Source: Acidobacteriota bacterium (GTDB lineage Bacteria; Acidobacteriota; Thermoanaerobaculia; UBA5066). From it: DNA of 38,671 bases. Position 1 is the first letter of the stretch. Every line of letters starts with the position of its first letter. Positions 25,554 through 34,982 of the stretch are shown piece after piece. The notes beneath the pieces are model-generated. The model saw nothing but the letters and a program-made list of their open reading frames with translations, had not been told where the DNA came from and made no database searches. Location: NCBI GenBank assembly GCA_003152095.1, contig PLZI01000028.1:1-38671 (forward strand), written 5' to 3'. Position numbers and translations under genes: made by a program.

Positions 25554-27181
25554 AGATCGAGAGGCCCGATCCGAACCTGCCGCGCGGCGTCCAGGCGTTC
25601 CTCTTCGACGCGGCCGAGCGCCGCCGCAAGGCCGAGGATTCTGTCGTGCGGAGGCTCCAGGAAGCGGGCCTGCGCGAGGTCATCCTGCCCGTCCTCGATT
25701 TCGCGGACCCGTACGCGGGCGTGACAGCCGAAGGCGACGAGCGCGTCTACCGGTTCCTCGACCGGCAGGGAAACACGCTCTCGCTCAGGGCGGACTTCAC
25801 TCCCATGGCCGCGCGGGTCATCGCGCCGCGCCTGGGCACGCTCTCGGGGCCCGTGTCTCTCTTCTACCGGGGCGACGTCGTGCGAGACGAAGAGACCGGT
25901 GTGGGGCGCCGCCGCGAATTCGCGCAGGTCGGCGCCGAACGTTACGGGGACGGCCGCCCGGAAGCGGATGGAGAGATGCTCGCGCTCGCCCTCTCGTGTC
26001 TGGGCGACATCCCGGCGGCGCGCCTGAGGCTCACGCTCGGTTGGGCAGGCCTCCTCGAACGGCTGCTCGTCGCGGTCGCGCCGGCGCTCGCGAAGGGCGG
26101 GGGCTCCGGACTCGCCGACGCCGTCGCCGCCGCCCGCGCCCGTCACGTGACGCAGCTCGAAGCGCTCCTCCGCGCCTCCGGTGCGGCGGAAGCGGCCGCC
26201 GTCCAGGTCGCTCGGGCTCTGCTCGTCGGATTCGAGCCGGGTTCTCAGCTCTTCCGGCCGCCCGTGCTCGCCGGCCCTTCGGCGGAGCTTGCGCGTGCCG
26301 CCGCGCTCGCGCGGTCCGCCCGGCCGGGACTGCCGGTCGTCGTCGACCTCGCGGACGCGCCCCAGGCCCCCTACTACACGGGGCTCACGTTCAGCGTGGA
26401 CGCCGCCAGCGGCGGCGGAACCATCGCCGGAGGCGGAAGGTACGACGGCCTGCTGGCGCGGTTCGGCACGGCCACGCCAGCCCTCGGGTTCTGCATCGGG
26501 CTCGAAACGCTTGGCGCCGGCACGGAAGCCGGCGAGGAGGCCGTGCGGCCGCTCCGCATCGCGGTGGGGAAGGGCCGGCTCCTTTCAAAGGCGCTCGAGG
26601 CGCTCCGCGCCGGTGGCGCGTCGTTCGGCGAGCCCGATGGGCGGCGCCTCCTCGTGCCCGCGACCGACGGCGCGTTCGAGCTCCTCCTCCTCAAGGACGA
26701 CGACGTGCCGACGTATGTGGCACACGGCGGAGCCGATCTGGGTATCGTGGGCAGCGACCGCGTCGCCGAGAGCGGCGAGGACGTCACGTCGCCCGTCGAG
26801 CTGCCCTTCGGCACCTGCCGACTGTCGCTGATTGGGAGGGCGGGCGAGCCCTTCCGTCCGAACGGCCAACCCGTGCGCGTGGGTACGAAGTATCGGCGCC
26901 TCGCCGCCCGCTACTTCGACGAAAGAAAGATCGCCCACGAGATCGTCCCGCTCGCGGGCTCGGTCGAGCTCGCGGCGGCGCTGAAGCTCACGGACGTCGT
27001 CGTGGACCTCATCGAGTCGGGCTCCACGATGGCCGCGAACGGCCTCGCCGAGATCGAGACCATCCTGCCGAGCTGCGCGACGCTCATCCTCGGGCGCGCC
27101 TCGCTCGTGGCGCGCCGCGCCGAGATCGCGGAATTCGTCGAGCGCCTGCGGGCCCACGTGGGGAAGGCGAAAGCTTCATGA
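25550..27181 (+). CDS. hisZG: Fused ATP phosphoribosyltransferase: HisZ regulatory subunit plus HisG short-form catalytic subunit
   Basis: It catalyses the first step of His synthesis, ATP plus PRPP to phosphoribosyl-ATP. Residues 1 to about 325 are HisZ, a HisRS-like fold with LSLRADFTPMAARVIA, motif 2 FYRGDVVRDEETGVGRRREFAQVGAE, and motif 3 GGGRYDGLLARFG. Residues 333-543 are short-form HisG: LRIAVGKGRLL, ADLGIVGSD, LPFGTCRLSLIG, and the PRPP loop DVVVDLIESGSTMAANGL (482-499). In most bacteria with short HisG the two are separate polypeptides in a hetero-octamer. No stop or frameshift separates them here. The GTG start overlaps the aroDE stop. Confidence 0.93.
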   Translation: MKIERPDPNLPRGVQAFLFDAAERRRKAEDSVVRRLQEAGLREVILPVLDFADPYAGVTAEGDERVYRFLDRQGNTLSLRADFTPMAARVIAPRLGTLSGPVSLFYRGDVVRDEETGVGRRREFAQVGAERYGDGRPEADGEMLALALSCLGDIPAARLRLTLGWAGLLERLLVAVAPALAKGGGSGLADAVAAARARHVTQLEALLRASGAAEAAAVQVARALLVGFEPGSQLFRPPVLAGPSAELARAAALARSARPGLPVVVDLADAPQAPYYTGLTFSVDAASGGGTIAGGGRYDGLLARFGTATPALGFCIGLETLGAGTEAGEEAVRPLRIAVGKGRLLSKALEALRAGGASFGEPDGRRLLVPATDGAFELLLLKDDDVPTYVAHGGADLGIVGSDRVAESGEDVTSPVELPFGTCRLSLIGRAGEPFRPNGQPVRVGTKYRRLAARYFDERKIAHEIVPLAGSVELAAALKLTDVVVDLIESGSTMAANGLAEIETILPSCATLILGRASLVARRAEIAEFVERLRAHVGKAKAS

Positions 27182-28572
27182 TGAGGATCGTCGACGCGGC
27201 CACACGCGCCGGGCGCGCGGAGCTGGAGATTCTGCTGAAGAGCCGCCGCGGCGGCTCTCCCGATTTCGCCACGCTGAAGCAGGTCCTGCCGATCGTCGAA
27301 GACGTTCTGCGAAGAGGGGAACCCGCGCTGAGGGAATACGTGAAGCACTTCGACCTGGACTCTCGCTTGTCGTCCGGGCGCTTTTCTTCGAAGGGTGAAA
27401 GAGGGCGCGGCGTCATGGGGCCGGCGCCGCGGTTTCGCGACCAGCTGTTTCACCCTTCTAAGAAACTCTTGATCAATCCTCGTCTCCAGAGGCTGCCTCG
27501 CATGGACGCGTCGTTCGTCCGCGCGTTCCGCCTCGCCCGCCGGCGCATTGAGGCTTATCACCGCAAGCAGCTCTCATGCGCATCGTCGGGCTTCTCTTTC
27601 AAAGACTCTCTCGGCGTCTCCTTCACCGAGAAGCCCGTGCCGTTCGACTCCGTGGGCGTCTACGTGCCGGGAGGCCGGGCGTTCTATCCGTCCTCGCTCC
27701 TGATGGGCGTCGTGCCGGCGCGCATCGCGGGAGTGCCGCGGGTCGTCGTTGCGACGCCGCCTCGCGCGTGGGCGTCCAGCCCCGAATTGCGCTGGGCGGC
27801 GCGCGAGCTGGGCGTCGACGAGGTTCTCCTCGCGGGCGGGGCCCACGGCATCGCGGGCCTCGTCTCCGTATGCGGCGTCGCGAAGATCGTGGGCCCCGGC
27901 AGCCGCTTTGTCGCGGCAGCGAAGCAACTCGTCTCGGGCCTCGTGGCCGTGGACATGCCGGCCGGGCCCTCGGAAGTGCTCATCGTCGCTTCGGGCGACG
28001 CCGACCGGGCCCTCGTCGCCGCGGACCTCCTCGCGCAGGCGGAGCACGATCCAGATGCGCTCTGCCTCCTGTTCACGGACTCGAAGGCTCTTGGCGCCGA
28101 CGTGCGGGCCAGCGTCTCGCGGCAATGGACGTCCCTCGATTCGGTTTCTTTGAAGGGGAATGCAGATACGGCGCACGCCTCGCTGCGTCGGCGCGGCCGA
28201 ATCTTCATTTTCGAGGAGATCTTTCGCGCCGCGTCCGTTGGCGCTCAGATTGCCGCCGAGCACGTTCAGTTGATGGGGAGGTCCGCCGAGAAGCTCAGCC
28301 GTCTTCTTCTTCCCTCCGCCGGCGCCCTGTTCATCGGCTCGTCGACGCCAACGGCGCTCGGCGATTACGTCGCGGGACCGAACCACGTGCTGCCCACGGG
28401 CGGCGCGGCGCGCAGTTTCTCGGGTCTCTCGGTGCGTGACTTCCTGCGCTGGGGCCGTTCCGTGAGCGTGCCGGAGAGGGCGGCGCGGCGCCTCGCGCCT
28501 TCAGCTGCGGTCCTCGCGCGTTTCGAAGGCCTCGTGGCGCACGCGGAGTCTCTCGAGAGGAGGGCACGATGA
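27178..28572 (+). CDS. hisD: Histidinol dehydrogenase with N-terminal-domain inserts
   Basis: It performs the last two oxidations of His synthesis. The 464-residue product has VPGGRAFYPSSLLMGVVPARIAGV, GPGSRFVAAAKQLV, AGPSEVLIVASGDAD and LLAQAEHDPDA with the zinc ligands Q and H. EHVQLM (catalytic Glu-His), YVAGPNHVLPTGG and the C-terminal GLVAHAESLERR follow. It is about 25 to 30 residues longer than usual. The excess falls in the N-terminal domain around residues 65-100, where an inverted AT-rich arm pair sits. Start ATG 27178 or 27181, both in frame; the first overlaps the hisZG stop. Confidence 0.95.
   Translation: MMRIVDAATRAGRAELEILLKSRRGGSPDFATLKQVLPIVEDVLRRGEPALREYVKHFDLDSRLSSGRFSSKGERGRGVMGPAPRFRDQLFHPSKKLLINPRLQRLPRMDASFVRAFRLARRRIEAYHRKQLSCASSGFSFKDSLGVSFTEKPVPFDSVGVYVPGGRAFYPSSLLMGVVPARIAGVPRVVVATPPRAWASSPELRWAARELGVDEVLLAGGAHGIAGLVSVCGVAKIVGPGSRFVAAAKQLVSGLVAVDMPAGPSEVLIVASGDADRALVAADLLAQAEHDPDALCLLFTDSKALGADVRASVSRQWTSLDSVSLKGNADTAHASLRRRGRIFIFEEIFRAASVGAQIAAEHVQLMGRSAEKLSRLLLPSAGALFIGSSTPTALGDYVAGPNHVLPTGGAARSFSGLSVRDFLRWGRSVSVPERAARRLAPSAAVLARFEGLVAHAESLERRAR
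27382..27466. repeat. Inverted AT-rich arm pair in hisD (19-base arms)
   Basis: TTTTCTTCGAAGGGTGAAA (27382-27400) and TTTCACCCTTCTAAGAAAC (27448-27466) are inverted complements at 17 of 19 positions, with a 47-base spacer. They share the extension GGGTGAAA, which is not in the general core, so the two arms of this pair match each other better than they match arms elsewhere. They encode FSSKGER and HPSKKL in a non-conserved part of HisD. Confidence 0.85.
27586..28163. repeat. Further single arms in hisD
   Basis: GTTTCTTTGAAGGGGAATGC at 28144-28163 is a good copy of the left arm and encodes SLKGNAD. TTCTCTTTCAAAGACTC near 27588-27604 is its best, imperfect complement in this gene. Here the order is reversed, complement first, unlike the eight regular pairs, so they may be independent copies. 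Confidence 0.5.
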
Positions 28573-29636
28573 CGGGCCGGCCGGTTCCGGTGCGCGAGGA
28601 GATCAGGGCGCTCGGCGCCTATCGCCTCGCACCCGAGGATGCGCCGCCGATCCGCGCGAAGCTCGACTTCAACGAGTCGCCGTTCGACGTGCCCGGGGAG
28701 ATCCGCGCCGACGTCCTCGCGCGCCTCGCCGCGAAGAGGTGGGGCCGCTATCCGGAGTTTGGAGCACCACGCCTGAAGAAGGCCATCGCCGAGGCGATCG
28801 GCCGGCGGCCGGAGGAGATCGTCGTCGGGAACGGCTCGGGAGAGGTGATCCTCGCCGCCGTCTCGGTGTTCGCGGGCGGACGGACGCTCGTGCTTCCGAC
28901 GCCCACGTTCTCGCTCTACGGACAGATCGCGGCGATCGCCGCCGCGCGCGTCATGGACATACCCCGTGAGGGAGCGGATTTCGAGCTGGCCGAGGAGGAG
29001 TTCCTCGAGGCCTCGGCACGGCCCGGCGCCGTTCCGCTCGTATGCTCGCCCAACAACCCGACGGGCGGCGTCGTGCGGAGCGCCTTCCTGGATCGGTTGC
29101 TCGACATTGCTGCCGTCGTCCTCCTCGACCAGGCGTACGTCGACTTCGCCCCGAGCGCGGACGATGCTCTCTTGTCCTTCGGCTCCCGCCGGAACCTCGT
29201 CGTCTTTCGCACCCTGTCGAAGGCGTACGCGGCCGCGGGCTTCCGGATCGGATACGCGGTCGCGCCGCCCGCGCTCGTCGTCGAGATCGAGAAGGCCGTC
29301 CTTCCATTCAGCGTGGATCTCGCGGCCGAGGAGCTGGCGGTCGCCGTCCTGGCCCATCCGGAGGTCGCGCGCTCCCAGGTGGCGCGGATCGTGGCCGAAC
29401 GCGGACGCGTGGCCGAAGCGCTCGCCGCGGCGGGCTGCGCAGTCGCGACGTCCTCCGCGAACTTCCTCTTCGTGCGTCCGCCGGACGGCGATGCCGCGCG
29501 GGTGCGTCGGGGCCTGCTCGACCGGGGCATCCTCGTGCGCGACATGACGGCGGCGGCGCCCGGGCGCCTCCGGGTCTCGATCGGGTCGCGGGCGGAGAAC
29601 GATCTCTTCCTCGAGGCGCTTCAGGAGGTGCTATGA
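28569..29636 (+). CDS. hisC: Histidinol-phosphate aminotransferase
   Basis: A PLP fold-type I enzyme converting imidazole acetol phosphate to histidinol phosphate. The 355-residue product has KLDFNESPFDVP near the start, VVGNGSGEVI, CSPNNPTGGV, LLDQAYVDF, and the PLP Lys K218 in TLSKAYAAAGFRIGY. Enzymes of this family can also act on aromatic keto acids, so it might serve the aromatic branch too. The ATG overlaps the hisD stop as ATGA. Confidence 0.96.
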   Translation: MTGRPVPVREEIRALGAYRLAPEDAPPIRAKLDFNESPFDVPGEIRADVLARLAAKRWGRYPEFGAPRLKKAIAEAIGRRPEEIVVGNGSGEVILAAVSVFAGGRTLVLPTPTFSLYGQIAAIAAARVMDIPREGADFELAEEEFLEASARPGAVPLVCSPNNPTGGVVRSAFLDRLLDIAAVVLLDQAYVDFAPSADDALLSFGSRRNLVVFRTLSKAYAAAGFRIGYAVAPPALVVEIEKAVLPFSVDLAAEELAVAVLAHPEVARSQVARIVAERGRVAEALAAAGCAVATSSANFLFVRPPDGDAARVRRGLLDRGILVRDMTAAAPGRLRVSIGSRAENDLFLEALQEVL

Positions 29637-30229
29637 GCCGGACCGGAACGGTCGAGCGAAAGACGAAGGAGACGTCGATCTCCCTCACACTGACTCTCGA
29701 CGGCGTGGGGCGAACGGACGTCGAGACGCCGGTGGGATTCCTCTCGCACATGCTCGAGACGATCGCGAAGCACGCGCGCGTCGACCTCACGGTGCGAGCG
29801 GCCGGCGACGTGCACATCGACGCGCACCACACCGTCGAGGACGTGGGCCTCGCGTTCGGCGAGGCGCTGGACCAGGCGCTCGGATCGCGCGCGGGCATCG
29901 AGCGCTTCGGCACGAGCCTCGTGCCCCTCGACGAGGCGCTCGCGCGGTCCGTCGTCGATCTCTCGGGCCGGCCCTACATCGTCTTCGAGTCACCGGTCGA
30001 CAAGGAGCTCCTTCTCGTCACGAAGGACTTTCCGTTCGCCCTCGTCGAGGAGTTCTGGAAGTCCGCCGCGTTCCGGGGCAAATTCAACCTTCATGTGGAC
30101 GTGATCCGGGCGAAGAACGGCCATCACGCGGCCGAGGCGGTCTTCAAGTCGGCCGCGCGCGCGCTGCGACAGGCCATGGCGATCACGGGCACGGAGGTCC
30201 TCTCGACGAAGGGGACGCTGACGGCATGA
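29633..30229 (+). CDS. hisB: Imidazoleglycerol-phosphate dehydratase (no phosphatase domain)
   Basis: It removes water from imidazoleglycerol phosphate. The 198-residue product has the duplicated metal-binding motifs HHTVEDVGLAFG and HHAAEAVFKSAARAL, and GFLSHMLETIAKHARVDL. There is no N-terminal histidinol-phosphatase domain as in the E. coli HisB fusion. CAGGAGG lies just before the ATG, which overlaps the hisC stop. Confidence 0.97.
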   Translation: MSRTGTVERKTKETSISLTLTLDGVGRTDVETPVGFLSHMLETIAKHARVDLTVRAAGDVHIDAHHTVEDVGLAFGEALDQALGSRAGIERFGTSLVPLDEALARSVVDLSGRPYIVFESPVDKELLLVTKDFPFALVEEFWKSAAFRGKFNLHVDVIRAKNGHHAAEAVFKSAARALRQAMAITGTEVLSTKGTLTA

Positions 30230-30855
30230 CTGCTACGTCCGTACCGGCCGTGACGCTCGTGGACTACGGGGTCGGGAACACGGCCTCGGTGATCCGCGCG
30301 TTCCGCCGCCTCGGCGCGGAGGTGGACTTCACGGCCGACCTCGACCGCGTGGCGTCGGCCCGGCGGGTCGTCCTGCCCGGCGTCGCCGCGTTCCAACCGG
30401 CCATGAACCGCCTTCTCGAGACAGGGCTCGAGTCGGCCGTGCGCGCCGCTGTCAAGCGCGGTGCGCGCCTTCTCGGACTGTGCCTCGGCTTCCAGCTCCT
30501 CTTCGAGGAGAGCGAGGAGCACGGGGTGAACCGCGGACTTGGTCTCGTGCCCGGCCGCGTTCGCGCGTTTCCCGCCGTCGTGCGCACGCCGCATGTGGGC
30601 TGGAACCAGCTCCTGGCACGCCGTACCGACGGGTTCATGAAGGGAATTGCGGACGGAAGCTGGGTCTATTTCGTCCATTCCTTCCGTCCGGAAGGCGTCG
30701 ACCCCGCCGACGTCGCGGCAGCCTGCGACCACGGCGGAGAGTTCGCGGCCATCGTGCAGCGCGGAAACGTGTGGGGCTGCCAGTTTCACCCGGAGAAGTC
30801 TTCGGAGAACGGCCGCTTCCTCCTGTCGAACTTTCTGGAGGAGGATGCGCCATGA
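30226..30855 (+). CDS. hisH: Imidazole glycerol phosphate synthase, glutaminase subunit
   Basis: It provides ammonia from Gln to HisF. The 209-residue class I amidotransferase has the nucleophile C86 in LGLCLGFQLL, and H188 and E190 in QFHPEKS. VDYGVGNTASVIRAF at the start is typical of HisH. The partner HisF is encoded one gene later, fused to HisI and HisE. The ATG overlaps the hisB stop. Confidence 0.96.
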   Translation: MTATSVPAVTLVDYGVGNTASVIRAFRRLGAEVDFTADLDRVASARRVVLPGVAAFQPAMNRLLETGLESAVRAAVKRGARLLGLCLGFQLLFEESEEHGVNRGLGLVPGRVRAFPAVVRTPHVGWNQLLARRTDGFMKGIADGSWVYFVHSFRPEGVDPADVAAACDHGGEFAAIVQRGNVWGCQFHPEKSSENGRFLLSNFLEEDAP

Positions 30856-31613
30856 GCGGCGGGCGGCTTGCCCTCTGGCCCGCGATCGACCTCATGGGCG
30901 GACGCGTCGTCCGGCTGCTTCACGGCAAGCGTGAGGCCGCGACCTTCTACGATGAACCTCCCGCTCAGGCCGCGCACCGGTTCGCTGCCGAGGGCGCCGA
31001 CGGCATCCACGTCGTGGACCTCGACGCTGCGTTTGGCACGGGAGAAAACAGAAAAGAAATCGAAGAAATACTTTCTGTTTCGGACGCTTCCGGGGTGGCG
31101 GTGCAGGTCGGGGGTGGGCTGCGCACGGCCCCCGCCGTCGAAGATTTCTTGGAAAGGGCGAGTACCGCCCGCGCGGTGGTGGGCAGCTTGCCGTTCCTCG
31201 ACCGCCCCGCCTTCACGCACCTTCTAAGAAAATATAGATCTCTCGTGGTCGCTCTCGACTGCAAGGGCGGCCGGCCGACGGTGCGCGGGTGGTCCGAGGA
31301 CGCCGGGGCGGGGGATGCGGCGTCCGTGGCGCGTTCGCTCGCGGAGCTCGGCGTCTCCGCGCTCCTCGTCACCGACGTCGCGCGCGACGGGACGATGACG
31401 GGTCCGAATCTCGAGCTTCTGTCCGCCGTGCGGGCCGTCTTTTCCGGCGAAATCCTGGCCTCGGGGGGGATGCGCGGAGAGGAAGATCTCGCCCCCGTGA
31501 ACCGCGCGCTCGCGGGCGGGCCCTGCGGCGCGATCTTCGGCCGCGCGCTTCACTCCGGAGCGACGACCGTGGCACGGCTCCGGGCGGCGCGCGACCTCGG
31601 GCGGCCGTCATGA
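30852..31613 (+). CDS. hisA: Phosphoribosylformimino-AICAR-P isomerase
   Basis: A beta/alpha-barrel isomerase in the middle of the His pathway. The 253-residue product has [17 protein letters not shown] (catalytic Asp near 13), VQVGGGLRT and [14 protein letters not shown] (the second Asp). It ends with a normal barrel, [11 protein letters not shown]. Two AT-rich arms (31144-31160 and 31216-31232) and an AT-rich inverted repeat (31046-31080) are within it. The first arm encodes EDFLERAST, a conserved position, so these bases are not all extra sequence. The ATG overlaps the hisH stop. Confidence 0.95.
   Translation: MSGGRLALWPAIDLMGGRVVRLLHGKREAATFYDEPPAQAAHRFAAEGADGIHVVDLDAAFGTGENRKEIEEILSVSDASGVAVQVGGGLRTAPAVEDFLERASTARAVVGSLPFLDRPAFTHLLRKYRSLVVALDCKGGRPTVRGWSEDAGAGDAASVARSLAELGVSALLVTDVARDGTMTGPNLELLSAVRAVFSGEILASGGMRGEEDLAPVNRALAGGPCGAIFGRALHSGATTVARLRAARDLGRPS
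31046..31080. repeat. AAACAGAAA / TTTCTGTTT inverted repeat in hisA
   Basis: AAACAGAAA (31046-31054) and TTTCTGTTT (31072-31080) form a perfect 9-bp inverted repeat with a 17-base loop. It lies in a strongly AT-rich patch coding for [12 protein letters not shown], unlike the surrounding GC-rich sequence. Confidence 0.7.
31144..31232. repeat. Inverted AT-rich arm pair in hisA
   Basis: ATTTCTTGGAAAGGGCG (31144-31160) and CGCACCTTCTAAGAAAA (31216-31232) are inverted complements at 13 of 17 positions, spaced by 55 bases of conserved HisA coding sequence. The shared GCG/CGC ends extend beyond the general core, again pair-specific. Confidence 0.6.
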
Positions 31614-33043
31614 CGGTGGCGGTGCGCGTCATCCCATGCCTCGACGTGGCGAACGGCCGCGTCGTGAAGGGCGTCTCGTTCGAGAACTTGCGTGACGCGG
31701 GCGATCCGGTCGAGGCCGCCGTGCGCTACGAGGCCGAGGGGGCCGACGAGGTGGCGTTCCTCGATATCGCGGCCGCGCACGAGAAGCGCGGGACGCTCGT
31801 GGAGCTCGTCGGACGCGTGGCGGAGGTGCTCTCAATTCCGTTCACCGTGGGCGGCGGCGTGCGCTCGGTGGAGGACGCGGACGCGCTTCTCCGCGCGGGC
31901 GCCGACCGCGTGACCGTGAACACGGCCGCGGTCGAGGACCCTTCCCTCCTCACGCGGCTGGCAGAGCGCTTCGGGGCGCAGTGCGTCGTCGTCGCGATCG
32001 ACGGAAAGCGCGTGCGTCACGGAAGCGGTCTTGCCGTCATGCGCGTGATGACGCACGGAGGACGCCGTGAGACCGACCGGACCGTCATCAAGTGGGCGGC
32101 GGAAGCCACCGGAGCGGGCGCGGGCGAGATTCTCCTGACGTCCGTCGACGCGGACGGCACGCAGGCCGGCTTTGATCTCGAGATGCTGCGTGCCGTGCGT
32201 ACCGCCGTCGACGTGCCGGTCGTGGCTTCGGGGGGCGCGGGCCAGCTCGACGACTTTGCGAAGGCCGTCCTTGTCGGGGGCGCGGACGCGGTGCTCGCGG
32301 CCTCCGTCTTTCACGACCGCGTCTTCACGATCGGCGCGGTCAAAGAAGCGATGCGGCGCGCCGGGCTCGCCGTGCGCCCCGCGCCCGCCCACGTGCGGAC
32401 GCTCCTACTCCGGTACGACGCGAACGGGCTCGTCCCGGTCATCATGCGGGACGTGGTGACGGGCAACGTCCTCACTCTCGCCTGGGCGAATGCGGAGGCG
32501 CTCGCGAAGACGCGCGAGACGGGGCTCGCGCACTTCTACAGCCGGTCGCGCAAGGCCCTCTGGCAAAAGGGCGAGACGTCCGGAAACGTCCAGCGCGTCG
32601 TCGGGATCTCCCTCGACTGCGACGCCGACGCCGTGCTCTACGATGTGCGCCCGTCGGGTCCGGCCTGCCACACGGGCGCGGACTCGTGCTTCTCGCGCGT
32701 GGAGACGTTCGACACCTTCGAGCCAGGCGCCGGGCCCTCGGACGCGCTCGACCTCACGGAGCTCTTCGCGGTCGTGAGGGCGCGGAAGGAGGCGCCCGTC
32801 GCGGGGTCCTACACGAACGAGCTCCTCGAAGCCGGCGTGGCACGCATCGCTCAGAAAGTTGGAGAGGAGGCCGTCGAAACGGCGCTCGCTTCGGTGACCG
32901 GCGACGCCAAGGCCCTGGCCGGCGAGGCGGCCGACCTCCTCTACCATCTCGCGGTTCTCCTCACGGCGCGCGGCGTCGCGCCGGGCGAAGTCGCCGCGAA
33001 GCTGACCGAGCGCCGCGGCGCCCCGCGACGGGAGAACCCATGA
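31610..33043 (+). CDS. hisFIE: Triple fusion HisF-HisI-HisE: IGP synthase cyclase, phosphoribosyl-AMP cyclohydrolase, phosphoribosyl-ATP pyrophosphatase
   Basis: A 477-residue polypeptide carrying three His enzymes. Residues 1 to about 257 are His[19 protein letters not shown] with catalytic D12, VVAIDGKR with D131, and [12 protein letters not shown]. Residues about 262-372 are HisI, with the metal Asp set in DCDADAVL (336-340) and zinc cysteines in [10 protein letters not shown]. Residues about 380-477 are HisE, with [12 protein letters not shown] and [14 protein letters not shown]. Linkers are short and no stop intervenes. HisIE fusions are common; HisF joined to them is, from memory, unusual. 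The ATG overlaps the hisA stop. Confidence 0.93.
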   Translation: MTVAVRVIPCLDVANGRVVKGVSFENLRDAGDPVEAAVRYEAEGADEVAFLDIAAAHEKRGTLVELVGRVAEVLSIPFTVGGGVRSVEDADALLRAGADRVTVNTAAVEDPSLLTRLAERFGAQCVVVAIDGKRVRHGSGLAVMRVMTHGGRRETDRTVIKWAAEATGAGAGEILLTSVDADGTQAGFDLEMLRAVRTAVDVPVVASGGAGQLDDFAKAVLVGGADAVLAASVFHDRVFTIGAVKEAMRRAGLAVRPAPAHVRTLLLRYDANGLVPVIMRDVVTGNVLTLAWANAEALAKTRETGLAHFYSRSRKALWQKGETSGNVQRVVGISLDCDADAVLYDVRPSGPACHTGADSCFSRVETFDTFEPGAGPSDALDLTELFAVVRARKEAPVAGSYTNELLEAGVARIAQKVGEEAVETALASVTGDAKALAGEAADLLYHLAVLLTARGVAPGEVAAKLTERRGAPRRENP

Positions 33044-34412
33044 GCGTGCCGACCCGCCTCGTCGTGCTCGAGCGGCCCGCCGACCTCACGACCCCCGTCG
33101 CGCTCATGAGGGGACTCCTCGCAGGAGCCGGGCCCTGCTTCCTGCTCGAATCGGTGGAAGGCGGAGACCGTGTCGCGCGCTGGTCGTTCCTCGGAGCGTC
33201 CCCCTCGGGCGAGATCTCGGGCCGTGACGGGGATCCATTCGCCGCGCTCAAGGCGCTGCCTCGCGACGAGAACGTGAGCGGGGGAGACGACCTTCCGCCC
33301 TTCACCGGAGGAGCGGTCGGGTACGCGGGCTACGACGCCGTGCGGCGCCTCGAGCGCCTCCCGGCGACGAACCCCGACCCGATCGGGCTGCCGGACGCGT
33401 GGTTTGGGATCTTCGACGCGGTCATTGCCTTCGACCACGCGCGGCACCGGCTTCTCTTCGTGACGCACGCCGCGAATGGCGACGAAGCCTCCGCGCGCGC
33501 CCGTCTGAGAGCGCTCGAGGAGCGGGCGCTCACCTGGAGCGGCGAAACGCGCCCCCAGACTCTCCCTCCTCTTACCTTCGAAGAATCTCTTCCTCGGTCT
33601 TCCTTCCTCGCGGCGGTCGAGCGCGCCAAGGAGCACATTCGGGCGGGCGACGTTTTCCAGGTCGTCCTCTCGCGCCGCTGGTCCGCCCCCTTCGACGGCG
33701 ATCCGTTCGCGGTCTACCGGGCGCTGCGGTCCATCAGCCCGTCGCCGTACCAGTATTTCCTGAGGACGCCGCACGGCGCGATCTTCGGAGCCTCGCCCGA
33801 GCGTCTCGTGCGCGTCGCGGCGGCCCCCGGCGGCGCGGCCGTGGAGACGATTCCCCTTGCGGGCACCCGCCCCCGCGGCGCGACGCGCGAGGAAGATCTC
33901 GCCCTCGAAAAGGAGCTCCTCGCGGATCCCAAGGAGCGCGCCGAGCACGTGATGCTCGTGGACCTGGGACGAAACGACCTCGGGCGCGTCGCGAAGGCGG
34001 GGAGTGTGCGCGTGGAGGACTTCTTCCACGTCGAGCGCTATTCCCACGTCATGCACATCGCCTCGCGCGTGACGGGCGACCTGGCGCCCGGCAAGGACGC
34101 CGTGGACGCCCTCACGGCGACATTTCCCGCGGGCACGCTCACCGGGGCGCCGAAAATACGCGCCATGGAGATCATCGAGGACCTCGAACCGGTGCGGCGC
34201 GGCGCGTATGGCGGTGCGGTGGGATACCTCGATTTCGCGGGAAACCTCGACGTGGCGATCGCGATCCGGACGGCGGTCGTCGCGAACGGCACGATGCACA
34301 TTCAGGCCGGCGCGGGCATCGTCGCGGACTCTGATCCCGAGTCCGAGGCCACGGAGTGCGAGAACAAGGCCCGCGCCCTCATGCGCGCCGTGGAGAGAGC
34401 GGGGACGTACCG

Positions 34413-34416
<4 letters not shown>
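33040..34416 (+). CDS. trpE: Anthranilate synthase component I
   Basis: It makes anthranilate from chorismate with ammonia from TrpG. The 458-residue product is slightly short but complete. It has the Trp-feedback region [15 protein letters not shown] near residues 30-50, [12 protein letters not shown], and the catalytic core [43 protein letters not shown], and [18 protein letters not shown]. The LLES motif suggests feedback control by Trp is retained. The ATG overlaps the hisFIE stop, joining the trp block to the his block without a promoter gap. A lone right-type AT-rich arm lies at 33575-33592. Confidence 0.96.

Positions 34417-34978
<562 letters not shown>

Positions 34979-34982
<4 letters not shown>

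Noticed and set aside
25258-27177. Long plus-strand frame preceding hisD within hisZG
   Set aside because: It is simply the hisD frame extended upstream through another reading frame of aroDE and hisZG. The conserved HisD sequence begins at 27178.
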